Below are positions 49,976 through 58,999 of a stretch of DNA of 64,000 nt, in pieces. This DNA is from Agapetus fuscipes (taxonomy: Eukaryota; Arthropoda; Insecta; Trichoptera; Glossosomatidae), in contig OX637341.1 of NCBI GenBank assembly GCA_951799405.1, forward strand, positions 19,707,659 through 19,771,658, read 5' to 3'. The notes under the pieces were generated by a model. It was not told where the DNA came from. It was given only the letters and a program-made list of their open reading frames with translations, and searched no databases. A program made the position numbers and the translations under genes. Each line of letters begins with the position of its first letter. The first letter of the stretch is position 1.

Positions 49976-50269
49976 ATTCACGGAAAATACTCCCAAATAT
50001 TCCCCACCTGCCCAGTGCCCAGCCACGTAACCAGCCTATTAACCATTCCAAACATCTATACAGTTTTATGATGTAGATCAGCAAACATCATTATTTATAT
50101 TGACACATAATATAATCCCACATGCCATGTTTTATAATCAAGCTTTTTTTCTTTAAAAAATGACCAATTTAAGTGTATATAGATGACTTTCAGAAACCCC
50201 AACCTTGCTGAGAAATTTCCTAGCTTCTCTGTACTTACATAGTGAAATCACATTTGAAGCATCTTTGTT

Positions 50270-50622
50270 CTCTATTCATCTAAGAATTCATTAATCCCTC
50301 CCCCTCGCATTTCAGAAAGGGAAACTCGTAGTATGACTCTCATTCATCCCTTTGCAGTCTATCTCAAAACTATGAGAACTTGGCGTTTTCATGACTCATT
50401 CCTTTTCAAAAATGCCCGTTTATGGAATAATCTACCAGTATCTGTGTTCCCTTCCCAATTTAATTCGGTTTTATTCAAATCCAACATCAATCGCCACTTA
50501 CTTGCAAAGCCTCACGACAGAAGCAACAACACAAGCAACACCTCTGCGGCACCCTTCTAGGGTGACATAGACCCCCAAGACTCACATGAATTGGGGAGCC
50601 TCCCGCACAGAATTCCTTACAA
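50270..50622 (+). pseudogene. CR1/jockey-like LINE 3' fragment
   Basis: Encodes [20 protein letters not shown] and SNINRHLLAKPHDR, the typical RT tail, then TSAAPF and a stop, followed by 3' UTR with GGGGAGCCTCCCGCACAG. Shares its end with 27358-27540 and 15245-15310. Confidence 0.75.
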
Positions 50623-50677
50623 AAATAAAAAAATAAACAATTTTTATTGAGGAAGGTTGAAACCGATATGGCATCTA

Positions 50678-51965
50678 TTAGGTCCGTACATATGAAATTG
50701 GTGTTTTGCCATACTGGCCACTTTGATCTCAAATATCTCCTCTTTGGTTAAGAATTCCAAGTTCAAATTTTTACAGCTTTTTACTCATGTATTTGTGTTT
50801 TGAAAATTGTAACTCATTTGTTCGTTCCCCAATTATTTTTTTCTTTGCGTCGCTCATTTTACAAAATGGAAAACTTGAAATATCGCATTATTTACGAGTA
50901 TGAGTTCCACCGTGGCACCAGTGCTGCAGAAACGGCTCGAAGGATTAATGATGTGTATGGCGACAATGTCGCAAAATAAAACACAGTGCGTTTTTGGTTC
51001 CAACGTTTTCGTTCTGGAAATTTTGGCCTGCAGAACAAGCCTCGTGGACTGCCGGAGACCAAAGTTGATAATGAGGAATTGAAGGCTATTGTGGAAGCGA
51101 ATCCATCGCAAACCATGTCCGAGTAAGCTGTAGGCTGCGAAATTAGTGATAAAACTACTATTTTAATCCACTTGAATCAAATTGAAAAGGTAAAAAAGCT
51201 TGAAAGGTGGGTACCTCACAAATTGGGTGAAGCAAATCAACAAACGTGCGTCGACTGCTGCGTTACATTACTCAACCGGCACAATAATGAAGAGATTTTA
51301 AATTGAATTATTACCTGTGATGAAAAATGGATACTGTGCAATAATCGGAAGCGCTCATCGCAATGGCTGAACCCTGCCAAACCAGCCAAATCATGCCCCA
51401 AGCAAAAATTGGCTCAAAGAAAGTTACTTGTGAGCGTTTGGTGGACTAGTGCCGGTGTCGTTCACTACACCTTTCTTAAATCTGGTCAGACGATTACGGC
51501 AGATGTCTATTGTCAGCAACTGCAAACCATGATGGAAAAGCTAGCTGCTAAACAACTGAGGCTGGTCAATCGCTCTAGGCCACTGCTGCTTCATGACAAC
51601 GCTAAACCACACACTGCACAACAGACGGCTACCAAATTATATGAGCTTCAATTGGAATGGTTAAGACATCCCCCGTACTCCCCGGACCTTGTTTCAACAG
51701 ATTACCTTTTTTTTTTTAATTTGGATAACTTCTTGCAAGGGAAAAATTCAACTCCGATGGGGCAGTCCAAGCCGCCTTCAAAGATTGTATTGATTGCCGT
51801 CCGAATAGTTATTTTGGTAAAGGGATCAATGAACTACCTATACGATGCCAAAAGTGCATACATAGCAATGGTACATACTTTGATTGAATAAATATATTAT
51901 ATTTAAAAAAAAAACACTTTTTGTTCCTCCCATACAAAACGCCAATTTCATATGTAAAGACCTAA
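50678..51965 (+). mobile_element. Full-length mariner element
   Basis: Inverted ends TTAGGTCCGTACATATGAAA and TTAGGTCTTTACATATGAAA (reverse of right end), TA at 50676-50677 and 51966-51967, 1,288 bp. Same family as mariner B. Confidence 0.92.
50866..51891 (+). pseudogene. Mariner transposase with in-frame stops
   Basis: ATG at 50866, natural-looking end at 51891. In-frame stops near 50978, 51124 and 51303 break it; otherwise the frame is kept. Blocks: [54 protein letters not shown] (first Asp box), [16 protein letters not shown] (second Asp box), PPYSPDLVSTDYLFF (third Asp). The catalytic triad is retained, so it is recently dead. Confidence 0.9.
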
Positions 51966-51967
51966 TA

Positions 51968-52763
51968 TTTGCGTTAAAATAGTTTTGGGTGGATTCATGT
52001 TAAGTATAATGTCAATGATTATTTGCATGTCAATATTATTATTGTAATATTTTCCTGCATTTCCCCACAACAATGAGAAGACAGAAATGTCTTGGGTAGA
52101 TATGACTTGTGCTTGCATTTAGAATGTATTTATATTTGGTTGCAATATTTATGACAATGAACTTTAACAGTGCTGTCTGTGTGTGTGTGGGTGTACATGA
52201 TGGTGACCACTCAGTGACAGCAGCAGACAAGGCTGGCGCCCTGCCAGGGGCACCAACACTGGCAAACTTAATGTGTCCTACAGGAGGAAACTGGGGAAAT
52301 CAAAATAACCGTGAACTCAAAATATTCACGTGGCAAACACATGCACTAGTGTATGTGTGTGCCAGTTTATGTGCACAACACTGACACACAGGATCTTCCA
52401 GGAAGCCAAAGATGAAATTGTTGTGAACAATGTGAACCACATCTGGGAGACCAGCTCTGTTTATGTGACATTCAAATGTATTACGGCAAAATTTATTTCA
52501 AAATAGCAAAGCTACCAGCATGATAAAGTGAAATGTAATCTAGAGGGAATTCCAGCAAGGGTTGATCTCAGGCAAGGAGTACAACGGGTGTCACAGACAG
52601 ACACAGCGCACAAAGGAAGTAACTGTTCAAGGCCAAACAACACACAAACAAAATATTGCACTATTTTAATGAAGCTTCAATCTCTATGTGTTATAATATA
52701 TTGTATCCTGCAAATAAATCTTAAGCAATGCAACTGTGAAGTTGACCGTGTTATGAATGACTA
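51968..52763. other. 5' flank without identified features
   Basis: AT-rich, with a GTGTGTGTGTGGGTGT stretch near 52185 and no supported gene or element. Confidence 0.5.
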
Positions 52764-53125
52764 GGTTCTGAATAAGTGCGGTGTAAACGAGAATATGAGA
52801 GTGAAAGTACAAAGGAGTAAGTACAATGAGATAGTTTAGGAATCTGGAAAGAATGTACAATGAATGACTGCCAAAATGAGTCTACAAAGAAAATATTACA
52901 GGTAAACTTGGAAGGGGGAGATTAGGAAAAGAATGGATTAATCAAATAAGCGAGATTGCAAATGACTGCAACATGCAGAGTGAGACAAAAGAGAAGAGCA
53001 GGGATGAATGTCGAGGAGATGAAAGAATTGTACAATGACAGAACAAAGTGGAGACACATCTGTGAAGGTACTGGCCACGCCAAACGGTATAGTGACTGGA
53101 TACAATACAATACAAAAGGTACAAA
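52764..53125 (+). pseudogene. L-A-like LINE C-terminal relic with ATACA tail
   Basis: Worn reading frames match the end of the 59022-61577 protein (NKCGVNENMRVKVQRS, KEWINQISEIANDCNMQ-like, WRHICEGTGHA). Tail GATACAATACAATACAAAAG. Confidence 0.7.
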
Positions 53126-53529
53126 GGAGGCAAGGAAAAGAAAAACCTATGAAATAATGAGTTGACCAAGATATAGAAGATACGAAGGGTGATTTAAGTA
53201 GAGTGAAAAAAAATATAGCTTGGCTGAATGAAAATAGATGAGATGACAGAAGTGTGGCAGGACAGGTGTGGGGGGAGCTGCACACTGGTGCCTTCTCCAG
53301 ACCAGGGTACAGAATTTCTTAGAAAGCTAGCAGCAGACTGCAATGTGAGACTGCTAGACTCGGCACTCACGTCAAATAAATATACTTAATACAAGCACAG
53401 CACTTATGCACCATCAAAACACTTCGTACTTGTACCCAGCCACCATTTACTGGGAGAGGCCAGCACCTCAGTAACTGTGCCTCCACTTTGTTTTGTCCAT
53501 CACTCAGTTCATGCATGCTATTCTCTTTC

Positions 53530-53862
53530 TTTTTCTCCCCCAACCTACTCAGCTCCGTGCACCCTTTGAATACTGAGCCGGCGGGTGAGAGATTGCACTT
53601 GTGGAATCTGGAGCGACCTGCAAATTTTGTGCAGCCAGGCGAGAGCCTCCCACCTGGACGGGATCTTGAGTGGCCTGTGTGGAGAGCACTCAACAGGCTG
53701 AGAACGGGTGTTGGCAGAGCTCACTGTAACATGAGGGCCTGGGGAATCCTTCATCAAGATGACACCACGCTCTGTGAATGCGGAGCCCAACAGTCAATGG
53801 ATCATCTTCGGATCTGCCCGGCCAACAAGCTGCTCACTGGCCGACCTAATGGAGAGTAATAG
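53530..53862 (+). pseudogene. Jockey-type LINE C-terminal fragment
   Basis: RALNRLRTGVGRAHCNMRAW, GILHQDDTTLCECGAQQSMD and HLRICPANKLL match the Cys-rich end common in arthropod non-LTR RT proteins (CECG..QTM.H...CP). Frame open for about 110 codons, but nothing upstream belongs to it. Confidence 0.7.
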
Positions 53863-53955
53863 TGAAGCAGTGGATGTTGCCCGACACTGGGCAAGAGTAG
53901 TGTAGTGTCTGACACGAAGCAGAACCAAAATAGGTACCTAAGTAAGTAATCCTCG

Positions 53956-54184
53956 TCTATAATCTAAGCCGCAAAGATACATTGACATTTAAGATTCATA
54001 TTAAATGTTTTGTGCAAGTTCGCACCTACACATGCTGCATGTGAACCAACAACATAAAAATCTCGAATAAAGATAATCTCTGCAACTCTTGCCAACCTTC
54101 CCTGAAACAGTGGGTGACATTGGCAAAGTGAACCATTTTTTACAGCATGTGTGGTCAGCCTCATACTAACCAACAACTCAAGCA
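53956..54184 (-). repeat. Solo L-A 3' region
   Basis: Worn unit from CTATAATCTAAGCCGCAAAG to CAACTCAAGCAAC. Confidence 0.65.
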
Positions 54185-54429
54185 ACAATTAACACTTGTG
54201 GTGAAAAGGCAAACTGGAAATCCGCAGCGGTAGGCAGGAGTTGAGGGGAAGGCTCGACATAAGCTGCAGGGCCATCGAAGAAGAAGAAGGTGAAAAGGCG
54301 TAAGAAAATAAGTAGCTGCGGTCACCTACCCAGCACCTGATTTCATGGCACAAATTTTATTTACAACTTTCATTCACTGATGTTTTATTTAAACTTGAAT
54401 TTGTCACAAATGTCAGAGGAACTCGCTGA

Positions 54430-54700
54430 TCACATCCCCATCACAGGGCAGGGAGCAGGGGCGCGATGTTTTGTAAATGCGCGCTACCATAAGTTGCACT
54501 AACGTCTCTGAATAATAACACGACTCATGCAGGGCCACATAACCTCAAAGCTGCGCCACTGCGTCAACACAAAGCAAGAGCGCGGCGGGGACTGGGGGGC
54601 GCGGGGAACAGTCACAGCTGTGCCGAGGCGCGGGGACACGAAGATGCCGACAGGGAGGGAGGGTGGGAGCACTCCGGAGTCACAATCCTGCACAGTGGAC
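54430..54700. promoter_or_regulatory. CpG/GC-rich block upstream of UBR coding exons
   Basis: GC-rich sequence (GAGCGCGGCGGGGACTGGGG) in an AT-rich flank. It could be an untranslated exon or a regulatory island. No ORF of interest. Confidence 0.3.
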
Positions 54701-54954
54701 CCCTCTGTATACAGTACATGCAACAACAGTGACAGAAGTCACAATAAGAAAAATAAAAAACCTATTACTTACTTACTCTGTGTTCACAATCATGAACCAA
54801 AATAATATTATCTCTAATTATAACTTACAATGAAAATTGTTGCACAAATTTGAGTCCCATAGAATCAATGACTACTTTGTAGATTTTTTCAGAAAAAAAC
54901 TATTTTTTATTTTTATTTTGGGAGTTTTTTTTTTATATAATTAACCTCTTCAAA

Positions 54955-55085
54955 TAATGAAATGTTGGAAAAGGAAGATGGATATCAAGGTGGAATGCAA
55001 GGATAGAAAGGAATGGTGGCAACTCTGCAGAGGCTCAGGCCACCCATAGCGGAAAGTCGACAGAGCTACAGTTATAGTTATAGAA
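54955..55085 (+). pseudogene. Short L-A-like LINE 3' relic
   Basis: ATGCAAGGATAGAAAGGAAT, TGGCAACTCTGCAGAGGCTC and GGCCACCCATAGCGG match the last codons and stop of the 59022-61577 protein. Tail CAGTTATAGTTATAG. Confidence 0.6.
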
Positions 55086-55269
55086 TCAGAGATGATAATC
55101 AAGTTTTTTTTTCAAATTGAGAAAATGTAATTTTCAGGGTTTCCGTGACATTGTATGTATTTCCATCGTATTTAGAGACCTTTCTAATTTTCTGCAAAAA
55201 TCTCAGATTACTGCCTTCAATAAAATTATTCTTTAGGACTCTAATAATATTTCAGGTTCATTAACCCGA

Positions 55270-55567
55270 CAGACATATTACATTATAAGTTTGCGCTTAC
55301 GCACGCTGCATGTGCATTTACAAAATAAAAATTGAAACATGCATCTATAATCTAAGTTGCAAAGATACATTGGCATTTAAACCTTTTACTCAATGCACGC
55401 CCACAGGCAGATGGGTGTAATTTTGCTTACACTTGCTACATGTGTAGTACAAAATAAACCAAACCTTGCAACTCCTGCCACCTTTCCCTGAAACAGGGTG
55501 TCATTGGGAAAAGTGCACCAAGGTTTTACAGGATGCGGGGGTCAGCCTCATACCAACCTGTCAAGGA
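55270..55567 (-). repeat. Two L-A 3' regions, worn
   Basis: A short fragment (55270-55335) followed by a nearly full unit (55344-55567) ending CAACCTGTCAAGGA. Confidence 0.6.
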
Positions 55568-55689
55568 ATAAGGAAGGTATACTTAAATATGAATGTTAAT
55601 GGAATTTAAGGTGAAGTATTTAGACAGGTTTTGAGAAGGTTCTATTTGGGATTCACAGTATACCTTTTGATTAACAGTCAGAGCTGTTA

Positions 55690-56140
55690 GCCACTAACTC
55701 CAGTGATGAGTACATACACAACACACAGCACTTTCTTACGCACTTACATGCTTCACTATGCAAGTCTATGCCCTGCTGGCATGCCTGCTGCTGCTGCACA
55801 CACAACAATACTCCAGTGATGAGTACATACACAACACACAGCACTTTCTTACGCACTTACATGCTTCACTATGCAAGTCTATGCCCTGCTGGCATGCCTG
55901 CTGCTGCTGCACACACAACAATACTCCAGTGATGAGTACATACACAACACACAGCACTTTCTTACGCACTTACATGCTTCACTATGCAAGTCTATGCCCT
56001 GCTGGCATGCCTGCTGCTGCTGCACACACAACAATACTCCAGTGATGAGTACATACACAACACACAGCACTTTCTTACGCACTTACATGCTTCACTATGC
56101 AAGTCTATGACCTGCTGGCATGCCTGCTGCACACACAACA
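55690..56140 (-). repeat. 113-bp minisatellite with splice-like signals, 4 units
   Basis: CCAGTGATGAGTACATACAC recurs at 113-bp spacing. On the minus strand each unit holds TTGTTGTGTGTGCAG (acceptor-like), about 60 nt, and GCATGTAAGTGCG (donor-like). It may be a repeated non-coding 5' exon of the UBR gene. Confidence 0.85.
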
Positions 56141-56758
56141 AGACTTGCACTGCTGCAACAAAATGAAAGTGATTGAAAACAAAATGAAAAGAAATGGAGA
56201 GCACAGGCCTCCCTGTGGCACACACAACATCTAAGGAAAAGGCCGAGCACACTCCCTGCTGCTGGAGGAAGCTCCTGTTCCAGGGCATTCTGATCCTGTT
56301 AAATACATGACCTACTCCAGGGAGGAGTCATTGGGATATGGAATACCATCACAAGGATTATAGTCTCTTGACCAAACCGCATTTTGCATAAAATAAAACA
56401 AATGAACAGTCTTAGTCATCCTTGTGATATTTCAATTAGGCATAATTTTGACTTGACAATTATAGTGTTGACAAAATGGCAGAACTACCCTGTTACAGGT
56501 GTTTGTAAATAATATCATTTTATGTGTATTTGATGATTTACTTTATTATTCATTTCAAAATTGCACAATAATTCCATCCCTAAGTTTGTGGACAGAACTT
56601 TCTGAAGGCAAGCTGGCAGTACTTCCCTGTGACCTCCCATCCTTTCTGGGGTCTAGTTATCCACTTTTGGGTGACACCAAAATATTCTTTACCCAGGATC
56701 CTTGTTGGTCGGATACTGAGGGAGAGCGGCTAGGCTAGGCTGATATAAAGAATAGGAG

Positions 56759-56898
56759 CAGGAACGGCTTTAGCAGTACCAGCGCCCTGGGCGAGCCCCC
56801 TATCCACCATTCAAATCCATAAGAAAAACATATTAGCCCTATTATATGTAGCGCCCTGGGCAGTCGCCCCGCCGCGCCCTACCCTAGCGCCGGCCCTG
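56759..56898. mobile_element. 140-bp hAT-type MITE
   Basis: CAGGAACGGCTTTAGCAG at the left and GCGCCGGCCCTG at the right, with GCGCCCTGGGC inside each arm. Flanks AATAGGAG (56751-56758) and AACAGGAG (56899-56906) are an 8-bp duplication with one change. Related to the ends of 17133-20069. Confidence 0.78.
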
Positions 56899-57199
56899 AA
56901 CAGGAGTGTAAGACTGCAGTCCCTGCAATAGTGAATAACATGTCACACTTGTTGTGTCAGGGTGTTTGAATCACATTCCTTTCCCCACTTTGGTTCCCTC
57001 ACTGGAAACTCCCCACTTTTACCCCACATTCACTAATCTTAGGAACACTTCCCTCACTAGCACTTACAATGGTTTTTATTTATGCACCAAACGCATAAAA
57101 AAAACAATCTAAGCACTACAAGTGCCTAAGGGGAAATGTTAACAGGATGAGTAAATACAGGGGTTTAGCATCTCCCAGATAAATGTAGATGATAGTTTG

Positions 57200-57700
57200 T
57201 GATGTGTTGTGGGCATGTGCTACGGGGGAACTGTGGAGTGACCACTTCGTTCTCTAGAGCAGTGCACAGTGCAGCCTTGCTTGTGTTGTGAGAGGCATGT
57301 GCTGCAGGCGCGAGGTAAGAGCAGTGCGCCAGGGAGGCGTGCTGTCCCAGCGAGCGGCAGTACCTTTACTTTCTCTATACTGGTGCGGGCAGCGCGGGAG
57401 CTCCCACGGGCCGGGCAGGCTGCGGAGCGCGCCCTGTCAGGCACTCGGCTACTCAGGACGAGAATCTCATTTGGCACTGATCCACGACAGTTTGGACATC
57501 TCACGCTTCTACCCGAGTCTCCCAGCGCGAGTACAATAAGTTCGGTACATAAGTAGGCGCGAGCACTGTGGGCACGACTCCGCCAAGGTTGCGACGAAAA
57601 CACTTCTAGCGCCCGAACTGTTCACCTGACGAGCAGCACTCTAGGAATACAGCATTGTTCCCTGCGCGCACAACACGGCCCTGAAGGATGCCCCAGTAAA
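57200..57700 (-). promoter_or_regulatory. GC-rich island, candidate UBR promoter or 5' exon
   Basis: About 450 bp rich in CpG (CAGCGCGGGAGC, TGCGGAGCGCGCCC) in the 5' flank of the minus-strand gene. Open frames on both strands here are short and overlapping, so they look like base-composition artefacts. Confidence 0.4.
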
Positions 57701-58383
57701 CCCTGAGCGAATTTATTTAATTTTTCCAATTTTCGTCAAAAAATTGAAACGACACACCATAGACATGTAAAAATTACACAATAATAAAAAAAAACTTCAG
57801 CTGGTGATCGCATGCGATGAAAATATTCCCCAAAATTCCGAAAATTTATGATGCATTAAAAGATAAAGGATTTTCAATAATGCTTACGAAAAAAACAACT
57901 AACTGTATTTTTTTTTAAGACCTCGGACTAAGTAATGCCTCCTGCTTCACATTCAGTGCGACTCAATCCGTTTTCCTCCACAAATCTTTTGTGTTGATTT
58001 CACTTTCACAACAGCTGTCAAGTAAGAACTAGGGAAAGTAAAATTATTTATGGCAACAATTTTCATAGACAACGAAACTAATGAAGCTACTGCCGCTACT
58101 GCAAACTTTTATTTTGTAGCTTTATCGACAACCGGGAAAATATTTATTTTTGAAAAGTGAAAAACATAAAGCATTAAAAAAAAACACCGGAAAGACAACC
58201 ATGTAAATTAACAGTGGTTTCATTAAAACTATATAACACTCATTTCACTAATACTCACAACATATCATTACAATGTCGGTGTTTCCTGGGAAAATGTATT
58301 TGATTACTACATATAAAAATGATTTTCCACCACCAAAAATTAGCTGGTTTGTAAAATTATCTTTGTATAGTATGTACTTACCT
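57701..58383. other. 5' flank without identified features
   Basis: AT-rich, next to the GC island. No coding or repeat structure recognised. Confidence 0.5.
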
Positions 58384-58420
58384 TGGGCATTCTTTTTACT
58401 TTGGGTGGGTAGAGCGGACG
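58384..58420 (-). other. Strong minus-strand splice donor, candidate 5' non-coding exon
   Basis: Minus strand reads ATGCCCAAG then GTAAGTACATA, a near-perfect donor ending at 58383. It has no matching coding frame and could end the first exon of the UBR transcript. Confidence 0.3.
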
Positions 58421-58765
58421 TGAAAGAATCATTGATGTAAATAAAATATATTATTTATATCGATGGAAAGAATGGACAAGATGTATTAAGTAGATGATGA
58501 GTAGGCCAAGTTGTCCAAAAAAAACGGTAGAAGCATTTCAGTTCGTTTTGAAATAAACATTAATCAAATCTTTATTATTACATACAGGAACAACACTTGG
58601 TTGGATCATTTTTGAATCTCTAACTTTTTTCTCGGCGAACAAACATCACTCTTGTATGGGTATTGAAGGGTCCTTAGCAACCGATAACAACATATTTGTA
58701 CGCATATTTTCCCTAGAAAACCAGCAGGGGGATGGCACAATATTGTTTCATTCGGTGCTATTGTG

Positions 58766-58993
58766 CTATTAGACATTTTAGTCGCCCGTTGAGCCCACGC
58801 TTTGACAAACTAATGATGCCTGGGCTGGAAGTCTCATCCCCACGGTCATTCTTACCTATCGAATTTTGGTAATATTTGTATGAAAACAAATCCGCTGTTC
58901 ACTTGCGGCTATCTTGGATTGACAGGTCTTCATACACATGCATCATTAGTTTGTCAAAGCGTGAGCTCAACAGATGACTAAAATGTAGAATAG
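58766..58993. mobile_element. Foldback MITE with about 54-bp arms
   Basis: ACGCTTTGACAAACTAATGA at the left is inverted at 58938-58960, and CATTTTAGTC pairs with GACTAAAATG outside it. The core (GGGCTGGAAGTCTCATC ... GATTGACAGGTCTTCATAC) also occurs at 8698-8815. Confidence 0.75.
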
Positions 58994-58999
58994 CCCCGA

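Noticed and set aside
57220..57603. Overlapping frames of about 90-127 codons on both strands in the GC island
   Set aside because: High GC content removes stops by chance on both strands; no motif.
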